A DNA stretch of 64,000 nucleotides from Pseudomonadota bacterium. Lineage in GTDB: Bacteria; Pseudomonadota; Alphaproteobacteria; Rhizobiales; Aestuariivirgaceae. The stretch lies in contig JAIUNJ010000002.1 of the NCBI GenBank assembly GCA_020161855.1, forward strand, positions 310,001 to 374,000. Direction: 5' to 3'. The position numbers and the translations under genes are program-made. The notes beneath the pieces were generated by a model that did no database searches, was not told the origin of the DNA, and worked only from the letters and a program-made list of their open reading frames with translations. Of the stretch, positions 37,041 through 47,380 are shown one piece after another (within the stretch, counting starts at the first letter, position 1; the number at the start of each line of letters is the position of its first letter).

Positions 37041-38891
37041 ATGCTGAACATTCAGGCCATCACCTACCGGATCGGCGGCCGCGTGCTGCTTGACGGCGCC
37101 ACGGCAGCGATCCCCACCGGCCACCGGGCGGGACTGGTCGGCCGCAACGGCACCGGCAAGTCGACGCTGTTCCGCATCATCCTGGGCGACCTCGCCGCCG
37201 AGAATGGAAGCTTTTCAACAGCCCGCAATGCCCGCATCGGCACCGTCGCTCAGGAAGCACCGGGCGGTGATGAAAGCCTTCTCGAAACGGTCCTGAAGGG
37301 TGACGTCGAACGCGAGCAACTGTTGGCAGACGCACAGACGGCAACTGATCCGCACGAGATCGCCGAGATCCAGACTCGCCTCACGGATATCGGCGCACAT
37401 TCCGCCCCGGCCCGGGCTGCCGCCATTCTCGCCGGCCTTGGCTTCACTGACGAAGCGATCAGCGGTCCCTGCTCGGCGCTCTCCGGTGGCTGGCGCATGC
37501 GCGTTGCCCTGGCTGCTGCCCTGTTCGGCCAGCCCGACGTGCTGCTGCTTGACGAACCGACCAACTATCTCGACCTCGAAGGCACTATCTGGCTGACAAC
37601 TTTCCTCAAAACCTATCCCGGCACAGTGCTGCTCATCAGCCACGACCGCGATGTGCTGAACCAGGTGGTCGATGCCATCGTTCATCTGGAGGACGGCAAG
37701 CTCACGCTCTATCAGGGCAACTACGACAGCTTTGACCGGCAGCGGCGCGAGAAACAGGCGCTCAGCCTCAAGCTCCGCAAGAAGCAGGAAGCACAGCGCT
37801 CCCACATGCAGGCCTATGTGGACCGCTTCCGCTACAAGGCCTCGAAGGCGCGGCAGGCGCAGAGCCGCCTGAAGGCTCTGGCGAAGCTGGAGCCCATCGC
37901 CGACGTCATCGAGAACCGTGTCACAGAATTCAGATTCCCGAATCCGGACAGGGCCTTGGCGCCGCCTCTTGTCGCGATGGATAAGGTTGCTGTGGGCTAT
38001 GAGCCGGGACGCAACATCCTGCGCAACCTGACACTGCGCCTCGATCCCGATGACCGCGTTGCGCTTCTGGGTTCCAACGGAAATGGCAAGTCCACCTTTG
38101 CCAAGCTGCTCACCGGAAAACTCAAGCCGTCACTGGGCGACATGGCCTCGGCACCGCGCATGAGCATCGGCTATTTCGCCCAGCACCAGATGGATGAACT
38201 GGCCGATGAGCGGACGCCCTTTGACTACATCACCGGCTTGATGCCCGATGCCACGGTGGCGGACCGCCGCGCCAAGCTCGGTGCTGCCGGGTTCGGTGCA
38301 ACGCTGGCCGACTCCAAATGCGCCACACTCTCGGGCGGCGAGAAGGCGCGGCTGCTCTTCCTGCTGGCCACATGGCATGCGCCGCATGTGCTGATCCTCG
38401 ACGAGCCGACCAACCATCTCGACATGGACAGCCGTGAGTCCCTCATCATGGCCATCAACGACTATGAAGGCGCCGTGATCCTCATCGCCCATGACCGCCA
38501 CATCATTGAGACTTGCGCTGAAAGCCTGTGGCTTGTCGATGGCGGCACGGTCAGGGCTTATGAAGGCGACCTCGATGAATATGCCGAACTGGTGCTCTCC
38601 AAGCGAAGACAGGCCGACCCCCGCGTCGCAAAGCCCGAACCGGCGCCACAGAAACGAAGCGATAGGGCTGGTCCCAGCGTCAGAAAGCGGCTACGCGAAA
38701 TTGAGGATCAGATCGAAAAGCTGAAGGAAAAACTTGCCGTTCTCGACGAGGCCCTTTCTGATCACACGATCTATGCCGAGGAACCGCGCAAGGCGGCGGA
38801 CTATGCCCGCCTGCGCACCCGCCTTGCGACCGAGCTCGACTCGATGGAAACGCAATGGCTCGAACTGCAGGAGGAGACGGTGAATGGCTGA
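37041..38891 (+). CDS. ABC-F family ATPase (YheS/Uup-like)
   Basis: 616-aa duplicated ABC ATPase with no membrane part. The first domain has GRNGTGKSTLFR and LSGGWRMRVALAAALF; the second has GSNGNGKSTFAK and LSGGEKARLLFLL. Both Walker B-type segments read LLDEPTNYLDLEG and LDEPTNHLDMDS. A linker rich in Lys/Arg (residues 230-300) and a C-terminal coiled coil (about 545-615) are typical. ABC-F proteins act on ribosomes as translation factors or as antibiotic resistance proteins. Overlaps nhaA by 8 bases. Confidence 0.93.
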   Translation: MLNIQAITYRIGGRVLLDGATAAIPTGHRAGLVGRNGTGKSTLFRIILGDLAAENGSFSTARNARIGTVAQEAPGGDESLLETVLKGDVEREQLLADAQTATDPHEIAEIQTRLTDIGAHSAPARAAAILAGLGFTDEAISGPCSALSGGWRMRVALAAALFGQPDVLLLDEPTNYLDLEGTIWLTTFLKTYPGTVLLISHDRDVLNQVVDAIVHLEDGKLTLYQGNYDSFDRQRREKQALSLKLRKKQEAQRSHMQAYVDRFRYKASKARQAQSRLKALAKLEPIADVIENRVTEFRFPNPDRALAPPLVAMDKVAVGYEPGRNILRNLTLRLDPDDRVALLGSNGNGKSTFAKLLTGKLKPSLGDMASAPRMSIGYFAQHQMDELADERTPFDYITGLMPDATVADRRAKLGAAGFGATLADSKCATLSGGEKARLLFLLATWHAPHVLILDEPTNHLDMDSRESLIMAINDYEGAVILIAHDRHIIETCAESLWLVDGGTVRAYEGDLDEYAELVLSKRRQADPRVAKPEPAPQKRSDRAGPSVRKRLREIEDQIEKLKEKLAVLDEALSDHTIYAEEPRKAADYARLRTRLATELDSMETQWLELQEETVNG

Positions 38892-40077
38892 AGCCCGAAC
38901 CCGGACAAGCAATGAAGCCCGCAACAGGCTGCGCGCCTTCATCGATCACGAGGCAACTGGCGGGCTTGTGCTCACACTTGCGGCCGCTGCCGCCATTCTG
39001 TTTGTCAATTTCGGGCTTAATGAACAATACCACGCAATTCTGGAACAGACGGTCAGCATTGGCGTGGGCGAGGCGACGTTCCAGAAGTCACTGCACCACT
39101 TCATCAATGACGGCCTGATGGCGATCTTCTTCTTTCTCGTGGGGTTAGAGATCAAGCGGGAGAGTGTCGAAGGCAATCTGGCAACCCTGTCGCAGATCGT
39201 CCTGCCAGCCGTGGCAGCCCTCGGCGGCATCCTTGTGCCTTCCGGCATCTATGCCCTGATCAACTGGAGCGATCCGGCAACCATCCACGGCTGGGCCATC
39301 CCATCGGCAACCGACATTGCCTTTGCGCTCGGGGCATTGGCTTTGGCCGGGCCTCGTGTGCCACTGGGGCTCAAGGTATTCTTGCTGACACTTGCGACTT
39401 TCGATGACCTCGCCGCGATCATCATCATCGCCTTGTTCTATTCGGGGGCTCTTTCGACCTTCGCCCTGCTCGGCTCCGCCGCCTGCCTTGCCGCACTCTT
39501 TGCCCTCAACCGCTTTGGCGTCACCCGGACCACCCCCTACATCCTGCTCGGCCTCGTGCTCTGGAGTTTCGTCTTGAAATCAGGTGTTCACGCCACGCTC
39601 GCCGGCGTGGCGCTTGGGCTTCTCATTCCGATGCGCCGCCGGGACGGCACCTCGCCCGTGCATGAACTGGAGGAAACCCTGCACAGCTACGTGAAGTTCC
39701 TGATCCTGCCGCTCTTCGCTTTCGCCAATGCCGGCCTTCCACTGAACGGATTCTCCTGGGCCAACCTCAGCGACCATGTGCCCTCCGGCATCATCCTCGG
39801 TCTTGTGGTGGGCAAGCCCGTCGGCATCATGCTTGCAACCTTCCTGCTCGTTGTCACCGGGCTCGCAGCACTTCCAAAGGGGTCCACCTGGCGGCAGATG
39901 TTTGGCGTCTCCTGCCTGGCCGGCATCGGCTTCACCATGAGCCTCTTCATCGGCACGCTGGCTTTCCCCGATGCGCTTCACACCGAACAGGTGCGCGTCG
40001 GTGTCATCGCAGGATCGCTGATCTCCGTACTGCTGGGGCTTGCCGTGCTGCTGCCCGGGCGAACGCCGAAAGCCTGA
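38884..40077 (+). CDS. nhaA: Na+/H+ antiporter NhaA
   Basis: 397-aa, 12-helix inner membrane antiporter that exports sodium in exchange for protons. The pH-sensing and transport segment IPSATDIAFALGALAL and the ion-binding double aspartate in TLATFDDLAAIIIIALFY (the two adjacent D) are clear; the N-terminus contains LMAIFFFLVGLEIKRE. The start overlaps the ABC-F gene (ATGGCTGA), so translation is coupled. It ends immediately next to convergent holC. Confidence 0.97.
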   Translation: MAEARTRTSNEARNRLRAFIDHEATGGLVLTLAAAAAILFVNFGLNEQYHAILEQTVSIGVGEATFQKSLHHFINDGLMAIFFFLVGLEIKRESVEGNLATLSQIVLPAVAALGGILVPSGIYALINWSDPATIHGWAIPSATDIAFALGALALAGPRVPLGLKVFLLTLATFDDLAAIIIIALFYSGALSTFALLGSAACLAALFALNRFGVTRTTPYILLGLVLWSFVLKSGVHATLAGVALGLLIPMRRRDGTSPVHELEETLHSYVKFLILPLFAFANAGLPLNGFSWANLSDHVPSGIILGLVVGKPVGIMLATFLLVVTGLAALPKGSTWRQMFGVSCLAGIGFTMSLFIGTLAFPDALHTEQVRVGVIAGSLISVLLGLAVLLPGRTPKA

Positions 40078-40539
40078 TCAGCCCTTGGCCGCCTGATCCT
40101 CCCAGCGGCTGCTCTCATTCTGTCGCCAGTATTTCACGCCGCAACCTTCGGACTTGAATTTTTTCCATGTATTTCTTGCGTTTGCGAGAACCGCCTCATC
40201 CGATCCCTCAAACAGGATGCTGATCCGCGAGGCGTCCCCGGCTTCTTCCGGCATGAGGCCCTCGCAGAAGAATCGGTAGGCCGCCCCGTTGGGGGTTTCG
40301 GTTCCCGTGGTGAGCCAGACCGGCTGCCGCTCCGGCATCGGATCGCCGTCACTGCCATGCGGCACGAAGCCCGTATCCTCCTGCGACCAGAGGCGCTGCG
40401 AGAGGGCCTGCATGGTTTCGGCAGCACTGAAATGCACGCAGGCCCGATGCCCACGCGCCTGAATGCCGCTCAGGATCTTCACCAGCACGGCATCCAGCGG
40501 CTCACGCTCGAGATGATAGAACCAGACCTCTGCGGTCAT
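40078..40539 (-). CDS. holC: DNA polymerase III chi subunit
   Basis: 153-aa clamp-loader accessory protein that links the replicase to SSB. The N-terminus [21 protein letters not shown] and the middle [22 protein letters not shown] are typical of alphaproteobacterial HolC. It overlaps pepA by four bases (ATGA at 40536-40539), an arrangement conserved in many proteobacteria. It shares no bases with nhaA but the stop codons abut. Confidence 0.93.
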   Translation of the reverse strand: MTAEVWFYHLEREPLDAVLVKILSGIQARGHRACVHFSAAETMQALSQRLWSQEDTGFVPHGSDGDPMPERQPVWLTTGTETPNGAAYRFFCEGLMPEEAGDASRISILFEGSDEAVLANARNTWKKFKSEGCGVKYWRQNESSRWEDQAAKG

Positions 40540-42017
40540 GCTTCGTAGTGGTCGGCGACGAGACGGTTGAGAAGCCTGACGCCCCAGCCGGAAGCCCAGC
40601 TCTGGTTGATCGACGACTTGACCGAATCCATCGCCGTGCCCGCCACGTCGAGATGGGCCCAGGGCACGTTGTTGACGAAACGCTGGAGGAATTGCGCGGC
40701 CGTAATTGCCCCGCCATAGCGCCCGCCGATGTTTTTCATGTCGGCCACATCATGGTCGATGAGCTTGTCATATTCCGGCGCCAGCGGCATGCGCCAGGCC
40801 TTCTCGCCGGTGGCGATACCGGCAGCCGATATGCGGGCGGCCAGTTCGTCGTTGTTGGAGAAAAGCCCAGCGTTCTCCTTGCCCAGCGCCACCATGATGG
40901 CGCCCGTCAGCGTGGCAAGATTGATCATGAACTTCGGCTTGAAACGGTCCTGCACGTACCAGAGCACATCGGCCAGCACGAGGCGGCCTTCGGCATCGGT
41001 ATTGAGTACGGCAATGGTCTGGCCCGACATGGATTTCACGATGTCGCCCGGCCGCTGGGCGTTGCCGTCGATGGCGTTTTCCACAAGGCCAATAGCGCCG
41101 ACGACATTGCACTTCGCCTTGCGGCGGGCGAGGGCCAGCATGAGGCCGGTCACGCAGGCCGCACCCGCCATGTCGCCCTTCATGTCTTCCATGCCCTGGG
41201 CCGGCTTGATCGAAACGCCGCCGGTGTCGAAGGTGACACCCTTGCCGATGAAGGCCACCGGCTTCTCTGACTTTGCAGCACCGTTCCAGCGCATCACCAC
41301 AAGACGGGGTTCGAAGGCCGAGCCCTGTGCAACGCCAAGCAGCGATCCCATGCCGAGCTTCTTCATCTGTGCCGGTGTCAGCACCTCGACGATCACGCCG
41401 GCCTTGCTCAGTGCCTTGGCGCGCGCGGCAAATGCAGCGGGGAAGAGAACGTTGGATGGCTCATTGACGAGATCACGGGCCAGATGATTGCCCTCGCGGA
41501 TCGCGTCATAGGCCTGAAATGCCTTGCGCGCCTTGGCGGCATCATCGGTCTGGAAGGTGATCGCGCCGAGCGCGGCGGCCGAATCGGGCTTCTTCGACTT
41601 GTAGCCATCGAAGCGATAGACCCTCAGTCCGGCGCCTGAGCCCAGCAGCGCTGCGGCCTCATCGGCACCCACGGCCTTGACCTCCGGCAGGGCGGCCACG
41701 ATGCCTTCCCGCGCCTTCACCGCCTGGAGCGTACCTGCGATGGCGCCGCCCAGAAGTTCGATCTCGCGGGCGCCCAGCACCTCGGGACGTCCGAGCCCCA
41801 TGACGATCACGCGCTCAAGGCCCGCCCCCGGCGCCACGACGTCAAGCGTCTGGTCCTTCTTGCCCGTGAAGTTCGCGGCCTTCGCAGCCTTGAGAATCTG
41901 GCCTTTTGCAGCCTTGTCGATCTGGCCTGCCAGCTCGCCGAGCTTCGGTCCCTCGGCGGCAAAGACAACCACTACTCCCGTCTTCGGAACGGACGGGCGC
42001 GCAAAACTGATCTTCAT
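40536..42017 (-). CDS. pepA: Leucyl aminopeptidase
   Basis: 493-aa M17 metallopeptidase that removes N-terminal residues; in some bacteria it also binds DNA. An N-terminal macro-like domain is followed by the catalytic part with [19 protein letters not shown], the [10 protein letters not shown] lysine/aspartate site, and the signature [16 protein letters not shown]. The ATG at 42017 has GGGGAG upstream on the coding strand and gives the family start MKISFARPS; longer in-frame readings have no support. Divergent from lptD. Confidence 0.97.
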   Translation of the reverse strand: MKISFARPSVPKTGVVVVFAAEGPKLGELAGQIDKAAKGQILKAAKAANFTGKKDQTLDVVAPGAGLERVIVMGLGRPEVLGAREIELLGGAIAGTLQAVKAREGIVAALPEVKAVGADEAAALLGSGAGLRVYRFDGYKSKKPDSAAALGAITFQTDDAAKARKAFQAYDAIREGNHLARDLVNEPSNVLFPAAFAARAKALSKAGVIVEVLTPAQMKKLGMGSLLGVAQGSAFEPRLVVMRWNGAAKSEKPVAFIGKGVTFDTGGVSIKPAQGMEDMKGDMAGAACVTGLMLALARRKAKCNVVGAIGLVENAIDGNAQRPGDIVKSMSGQTIAVLNTDAEGRLVLADVLWYVQDRFKPKFMINLATLTGAIMVALGKENAGLFSNNDELAARISAAGIATGEKAWRMPLAPEYDKLIDHDVADMKNIGGRYGGAITAAQFLQRFVNNVPWAHLDVAGTAMDSVKSSINQSWASGWGVRLLNRLVADHYEA

Positions 42018-42263
42018 GAAACTCCCCGGCTTGGAATCGCTTGTGACTCCCTGCATAAACGTCCGCATGGTGGGGAGACAACCGCCGCGGAAACGCATGC
42101 TTAACCATGACTGTCAAGAGCCGAGTGCCGGCCGTGAATTAGCCGCATCTGTCTGAAAATACGGTCTTTGCGTGCTCGGCGAAACACGGTAATAATTTGT
42201 AAAGTTGTGTGATTGGCTGGGAAAAGGGTTTTGCGGGGAACACGTGGACATCAGGATCTTCTG
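42018..42263. promoter_or_regulatory. Divergent pepA / lptD promoter region
   Basis: 246 bases without a gene. It holds a TTAACCAT sequence at 42101-42108, which equals the half-site read by the cell-cycle regulator CtrA in alphaproteobacteria, and an AT-rich block near 42185-42215 that could be the lptD promoter. Both assignments are inference. Confidence 0.4.
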
Positions 42264-44507
42264 ATGGGGCAGCGCGGCCAGTTGCGTCGCTGTGCGCTTG
42301 CCTGCGCCGCGTCCGTTCTTGCCCTCGCCGCTTTCACAAGCCCGTCTTTCGCCCTCAAGGAAAAGCCCTTCATCGAACCTGTGCTTGAAGAGCCGGCTGA
42401 TGGAACAGCGGCCGACTTCAGCGCCTCCCGCGTCACCTATGACCCGCGCACCAAGCAGGCCATCGCCACGGGCACGGTGAAGATCGTTTATGGCCCCTAT
42501 GTGCTGAACGCCAGCAAGGTCACGTACAACGAGAAAACCGGCGTCTTCGAGGCCGATGGATCAGTGGTGCTGCGCGAGCCGAACGGCAACGTGATGGAAG
42601 CGGCAACGCTCGCGCTGGCCAACAAGTTCAAGGAAGGTTTTGCACGCCACCTCAAGGCGCTGCTCACCAATGACGTGACGATCAAGGCGCAGTATGCCGA
42701 ACGCCATGTCGATGGCATCACCGTCTTCGAAACGGCCAGCTACACGGCCTGCAAGGACTGCGACGTTAAAGATGGCGTGCCGCTCTGGGAACTCGCCTCG
42801 GACCAGACGACACACGACCAGAAAGAAAAGATGCTCTACCATGTGAACCCGCGCCTCAAGATCGCGGGTCACACGGTTTTCGGCCTGCCCTATTTTGCCC
42901 ATCCCGATCCGAGCGTGAAGCGCAAGACCGGCTGGCTCTATCCCGAATTCAAGACAAGCGATGTGATGGGCGTCGGTGTTGTGACGCCCTATTTCTGGGC
43001 ACTTGCACCGAACTACGATCTCACGGCGCGCCCGATGATCACGACGCGCCAGGGGCCGGTCGCCGATCTTGAATGGCGGCACCGCCTGTCCAACGGCATG
43101 TACACGCTGCGTGGCATGGGCGTGTACGAACTGAGCCCTGACCGCAGCGAAGCCGAGAGCCGCTGGCGTGGCGCCGTGAAGACAACCGGCCTCTTCAGCC
43201 TCGACAGCGATGATGTCTGGAAGCTGTCATGGGATGGCACGCTGCAAAGCGACCGCAACTTCCTGAACGACTACGAATACGACGACGAGAATATCATCAA
43301 GAGCGAAGTGGCGCTCACCGGCCTGTGGGACCGCAACTATGTCTCGGCCAAGGCACTACATTTTGAATCTGCCGACGATGACGTCGACAACAACTATCTG
43401 CCGACGGCCCTGCCCTACATCACGGGCGAGTACTATCTGAGCGACAATGTCATGGGCGGCGATGTCAGCCTCAACTGGTCGGCCTATTCGATCAGCCGCG
43501 ACGACTCGAACACCCCCTACACCGACATCAATCATGGCACGCAACAGACGCGGGCCATGGCAGAGCTGCGCTGGCGCTCGGAATTCATCAGTGACGGCGG
43601 CCTGGTGATGAAGCCCTTCGCTCGGGTCCGGGGTGACGTCTATTTCAGCGAAAACGTCCCTGACCCCACAGTGCCCTCGGGCCAACGCGATCTTGAGTCG
43701 GCCTCACGGGTTCTGCCTGCGGCCGGCGTCGATCTCCGCTATCCGCTGATCGCCAACTACTCCTTTGGCCAGGCGGTGCTCTCGCCCGTGGCACAGGTCA
43801 TCGCCGCAACGGACGAAACCGACACCGATATCATCGGCAACGAAGACGCAATCACGGTCAACTTCGATCACACGAGCCTCTTCCTCGAGGACCGCTTCAC
43901 CGGTTACGACCGCTATGAGGGTGGCCTGCGGGCCAATGTGGGCCTCACCTACGCGCTCTACGGCGCCAATGGCGGCTTCATCCGCGCCAGCATGGGCGAA
44001 TCCTTCCATCTCGCCGGGGAAAACAGCTTCGCCACCGGCTCAGGTCTCGAGGGCAGCCAGTCAGATCTCGTCGCCGCCGTGCTTTTCCAGCCCTGGGACA
44101 GCCTCAGCCTCTCCTATGAGATCCGGGCCGAGGAAGATCTCTCGGCCATCAACCGCCAGGAAGCGCTGCTCGGCCTCACTTTTGACAGCTTCTCTGCCAA
44201 TATCGGCTACACCAACATTGCTGCCGAGCCGTCGGCAGGCCGCAATGTCGACGAAGAGTGGGTGGCAGCTGATCTCCGCGTTGGCCTGAGCGATGGCTGG
44301 TCGGTGTTCGGCGGTGCCCGCTACGATATTGAAAACGCCAATCTGGACAAGCGCACTATCGGGCTTGAATTTGATCGCGACTGCATGAACTTCAAGATGT
44401 CCTATTCCGCTGAACGCTACGCAGACGACACGGAAACCGACCACAAGGTCATGATGTCGATTGATTTTGCGACATTGGGCGGCACGTCGGTCTCCGGTAA
44501 CTTCTGA
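42264..44507 (+). CDS. lptD: LPS-assembly protein LptD
   Basis: 747-aa outer membrane protein that inserts lipopolysaccharide. Signal peptide about residues 1-32 (CALACAASVLALAAFTSPSFA). The periplasmic OstA/LptA-like jellyroll (DFSASRVTYDPRTKQAIATG, split in two strands) is followed by a large beta-barrel with aromatic girdle residues. The cysteine pair YTACKDC and the late DRDCMNF match the disulfide-forming positions of the family. The ATG at 42264 with AGGAT upstream is preferred to the TTG at 42213. First gene of lptD-surA-pdxA-rsmA. lptF and lptG, often just upstream in this group, are absent. Confidence 0.95.
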   Translation: MGQRGQLRRCALACAASVLALAAFTSPSFALKEKPFIEPVLEEPADGTAADFSASRVTYDPRTKQAIATGTVKIVYGPYVLNASKVTYNEKTGVFEADGSVVLREPNGNVMEAATLALANKFKEGFARHLKALLTNDVTIKAQYAERHVDGITVFETASYTACKDCDVKDGVPLWELASDQTTHDQKEKMLYHVNPRLKIAGHTVFGLPYFAHPDPSVKRKTGWLYPEFKTSDVMGVGVVTPYFWALAPNYDLTARPMITTRQGPVADLEWRHRLSNGMYTLRGMGVYELSPDRSEAESRWRGAVKTTGLFSLDSDDVWKLSWDGTLQSDRNFLNDYEYDDENIIKSEVALTGLWDRNYVSAKALHFESADDDVDNNYLPTALPYITGEYYLSDNVMGGDVSLNWSAYSISRDDSNTPYTDINHGTQQTRAMAELRWRSEFISDGGLVMKPFARVRGDVYFSENVPDPTVPSGQRDLESASRVLPAAGVDLRYPLIANYSFGQAVLSPVAQVIAATDETDTDIIGNEDAITVNFDHTSLFLEDRFTGYDRYEGGLRANVGLTYALYGANGGFIRASMGESFHLAGENSFATGSGLEGSQSDLVAAVLFQPWDSLSLSYEIRAEEDLSAINRQEALLGLTFDSFSANIGYTNIAAEPSAGRNVDEEWVAADLRVGLSDGWSVFGGARYDIENANLDKRTIGLEFDRDCMNFKMSYSAERYADDTETDHKVMMSIDFATLGGTSVSGNF

Positions 44508-44515
44508 GGCGCCGC

Positions 44516-45526
44516 ATGAAGCGCCCCCTCCTCTGCATATCTCTCCTCGTTGGCCTGCTTCTGGCCGGGCCTGCCGTGGCCCAGGAACGCAGCATCATTG
44601 CAACGGTGAATGACAATCCTGTCACCGACTTTGACTTGAAGGCGCGCGTCAACCTCTGGAAAATCCTTGGCCGCAAGCTGGATGGCAACAGCCGCAAGGA
44701 AGCGCTCGACGCGATCATCAACGACTACGCGGCTATCGAAGAAACCAAGAAGGCGCGGGCCCAGCCCAGCCCCTCCGAGATCAGCGAACGGCTGGGCCGG
44801 GTCGCAAAGGGTCTCAACACGGACTACAAGGGGCTCGATGCGAAGCTCAAGGCCCAGGGTGCCAGCCTTTCTGCCCTGCAGTTGCAGGTGGCCGGTGAAA
44901 TTGCGGTCACGCGCCTGATCTTCGGCAAGTTCCAGGAGAAGGTGAAGGTCGACTCGACCGAGGTTGATGCCAAGGTCGCAGAACTCCACGCCGACATTGA
45001 CCGCCAGGTCCGCGACATCAAGTCTAAGATTGCATCCGATCCGCGCCTGAAGGGCGTCACGGTCTACGACATTCTGGAGATTGGCTTCCCCATCGACAAG
45101 GACTCCATGTCGGACGCCATGCTTTCGTCCCGCATCGTCGAAGCCCAGCAGGTTTCGAAGCGGGTCAACGGCTGCAAGTCAGCCCGCTCTGCGGCGACAG
45201 GCGTGTTCAATGTGCGGGTCGGCAAGACCCAGCAGGCAGACGGCGCCAAGCTTCCGCCGCCCATGAAGGCGGAGCTGGACAAACGCGGCGTGGGCAAGGC
45301 CATTGGCCCGTTCCGCTCGCCGGAAGGTGTGCAGCTCTGGGTGCTTTGCAAGAAGGAACTGTTCAAGCCGAAAGTGCCAGAGATTCCGCCTCCAACCTAT
45401 CCGAGCCGCGAGCAGGTGGAAGCCTATCTGACCAATCAGAAGGTCGTCGAACTTCAGAAGAAATACGCTGGGCGCTTCCGCAACAGCGTCTTGGTCGAGA
45501 TTCGCGACCCGGCCTATTCCAACTGA
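44516..45526 (+). CDS. surA: SurA-type periplasmic chaperone
   Basis: 336-aa periplasmic chaperone for outer membrane proteins. Signal peptide 1-22 (LLVGLLLAGPAVA). The SurA N-terminal core begins RSIIATVNDNPVTDFDL, followed by helices and one divergent PPIC-like region around residues 180-290 (DILEIGFPIDKDSM, FRSPEGVQLWVLCKKE). The parvulin catalytic signature is weak, so it may act as a chaperone only. 8 bases after lptD, its main client by function. Confidence 0.9.
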   Translation: MKRPLLCISLLVGLLLAGPAVAQERSIIATVNDNPVTDFDLKARVNLWKILGRKLDGNSRKEALDAIINDYAAIEETKKARAQPSPSEISERLGRVAKGLNTDYKGLDAKLKAQGASLSALQLQVAGEIAVTRLIFGKFQEKVKVDSTEVDAKVAELHADIDRQVRDIKSKIASDPRLKGVTVYDILEIGFPIDKDSMSDAMLSSRIVEAQQVSKRVNGCKSARSAATGVFNVRVGKTQQADGAKLPPPMKAELDKRGVGKAIGPFRSPEGVQLWVLCKKELFKPKVPEIPPPTYPSREQVEAYLTNQKVVELQKKYAGRFRNSVLVEIRDPAYSN

Positions 45527-45527
45527 G

Positions 45528-46547
45528 ATGGCCACGGCGCCAGCAACAACGCCTCTCATCGTGACACCGGGAGAACCGGGGGGAATTGGCAGCGAGATCA
45601 CGGCCAAGGCCTGGCAGTCGCTGCGTGGTGACAGCACAAACGCTTTCTGCCTCATCTCCGATGCCGATCATTTTCGCGCGTCTGCTGGCGCTGCCGGCCT
45701 CGCAGTGCCGGTCGCTCTCGTCAACTCCGCCTCTGAAGCTGCAGGTGCCTTCCCGGAAGCCCTGCCCCTGCTCCATCGGCCGCTTGGAGCGGCAGCAAGG
45801 CTCGGCGCCTTCTCGGCGGCAACCGCGCCCTTCGTGATGTCAGCGATCGAGGAGGCCGTCGATCTCTGCCTTTCTGGTGCAGCGTCAGGCCTGGTCACCA
45901 ACCCGATCCAGAAGGAAGCCCTCTACGCCGCAGGTTTCCCGTTTCAGGGCCACACGGATTTCCTCGGGCATCTGGCGCGGCAACGGGGCCACGATGCCCA
46001 TGATGTGATGATGCTGGCGGGCGAGGGCCTCAGGGCAATCCCCGTCACCGTGCACATCGCCCTCAAGGATGTTCCGGCGGCCCTGACTGGCGAGAGCATC
46101 ATGGCCCAGGCACGCATCGCCCATGACGCCCTGCAACGGCATTTCGGCATTGCCCATCCCCGGCTGGCGGTCACCGGCCTCAATCCCCATGCCGGCGAGA
46201 ACGGCAGCATGGGCCGCGAGGAAATCGAGATCATAGTCCCCGCCATCGCCCGGCTGCGCTCCGAAGGACTGGACATCAAGGGTCCGCTTCCCGCGGACAC
46301 CGCCTTCTTCCCCGAGGCGCGGGCCAGCTACGACGTTATCCTCTGCATGTACCACGACCAGGCCCTGATCCCGGTCAAGACACTCGACTTCCATGGTGGG
46401 GTGAACGTCACCCTCGGCCTTCCCTTTATCCGGACGTCGCCCGATCACGGCACGGCACTGGCTCTTGCGGGCACCGGCAAGGCGCAGGGGCAGAGCCTCG
46501 TTGCCGCCATCCGTCTGGCGCGCGATATGGCAGCTGCTGCCGCATGA
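45528..46547 (+). CDS. pdxA: 4-hydroxythreonine-4-phosphate dehydrogenase
   Basis: 339-aa NAD-dependent enzyme of vitamin B6 synthesis (DXP-dependent branch). The opening [17 protein letters not shown] is the family start. The metal-binding histidines fall in FQGHTDFLG, and in [16 protein letters not shown] near residue 275, with GLNPHAGE between. One base separates it from surA and it overlaps rsmA by ATGA, the order seen across proteobacteria. Confidence 0.96.
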   Translation: MATAPATTPLIVTPGEPGGIGSEITAKAWQSLRGDSTNAFCLISDADHFRASAGAAGLAVPVALVNSASEAAGAFPEALPLLHRPLGAAARLGAFSAATAPFVMSAIEEAVDLCLSGAASGLVTNPIQKEALYAAGFPFQGHTDFLGHLARQRGHDAHDVMMLAGEGLRAIPVTVHIALKDVPAALTGESIMAQARIAHDALQRHFGIAHPRLAVTGLNPHAGENGSMGREEIEIIVPAIARLRSEGLDIKGPLPADTAFFPEARASYDVILCMYHDQALIPVKTLDFHGGVNVTLGLPFIRTSPDHGTALALAGTGKAQGQSLVAAIRLARDMAAAAA

Positions 46548-47380
46548 CGGCAGAAGACGGCCTTCCACCCTTGCGCGAGGTGATAGAGCGGCATGGCCTC
46601 GCAGCCAAGAAATCGCTCGGCCAGAATTTCCTCTTCGATTTCAATCTGACGCGCAAGATTGCGCGGGCTGCCCTGCCTTTCAACGGGCGCACCATCGTCG
46701 AGGTGGGCCCGGGCCCCGGCGGCCTCACCCGCGCCCTGCTTGCCGAGGGTGCAGAGCATGTCATTGCCATCGAGCGTGATGCACGCGCCATGGCGGCCCT
46801 TGCTGAAGTGCAGGCACACTATCCGGGTCGCCTCGAAGTAGTCGAAGGCGATGCCATGAAAACGGATTGGCAGAACCTTGTGCGTGGCCCGGCCAAAATC
46901 GTCGCAAATCTCCCCTACAATGTGGGAACCCCCCTGCTCACCAACTGGCTCACGGAAGGTGCATGGCCACCCTGGTATGAATCGCTCACGCTGATGTTTC
47001 AGAAGGAAGTGGCAGAGCGCATCGTGGCCCGCCATGGCACGGAAAGCTATGGCAGGCTGTCCGTGCTCTGCCAGTGGCGAAGCTCGGCCCACAAGCTCTT
47101 CGACGTCAATCGTAGCGCCTTCACGCCGCCGCCCAAGGTCACATCGAGCATCGTGCAGATTGTACCCGGCGTGCCGCTTCATGACTGCCACGTCGAAGAT
47201 CTGGAGAAGGTGACAGCAGCGGCCTTTGGCCAGCGCAGGAAGATGCTGCGCTCCAGTCTCAAAACCGTCTTTGCGGAACCTGAAAAAACGCTCGCCACGC
47301 TCGGGATTGATCCCACGCGTCGCGCCGAGGAGCTGTCCGTCGCTGATTTCCAGCGCCTGGCGCTGCTACTCCGCAGCTAA
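46544..47380 (+). CDS. rsmA: 16S rRNA dimethyladenosine transferase
   Basis: 278-aa KsgA/RsmA, which dimethylates A1518 and A1519 in helix 45 during 30S maturation. The family start [16 protein letters not shown] motif [15 protein letters not shown], and catalytic [11 protein letters not shown] are present. Overlaps pdxA by four bases. The 3' end overlaps convergent gmk by four bases. Confidence 0.97.
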   Translation: MTAEDGLPPLREVIERHGLAAKKSLGQNFLFDFNLTRKIARAALPFNGRTIVEVGPGPGGLTRALLAEGAEHVIAIERDARAMAALAEVQAHYPGRLEVVEGDAMKTDWQNLVRGPAKIVANLPYNVGTPLLTNWLTEGAWPPWYESLTLMFQKEVAERIVARHGTESYGRLSVLCQWRSSAHKLFDVNRSAFTPPPKVTSSIVQIVPGVPLHDCHVEDLEKVTAAAFGQRRKMLRSSLKTVFAEPEKTLATLGIDPTRRAEELSVADFQRLALLLRS

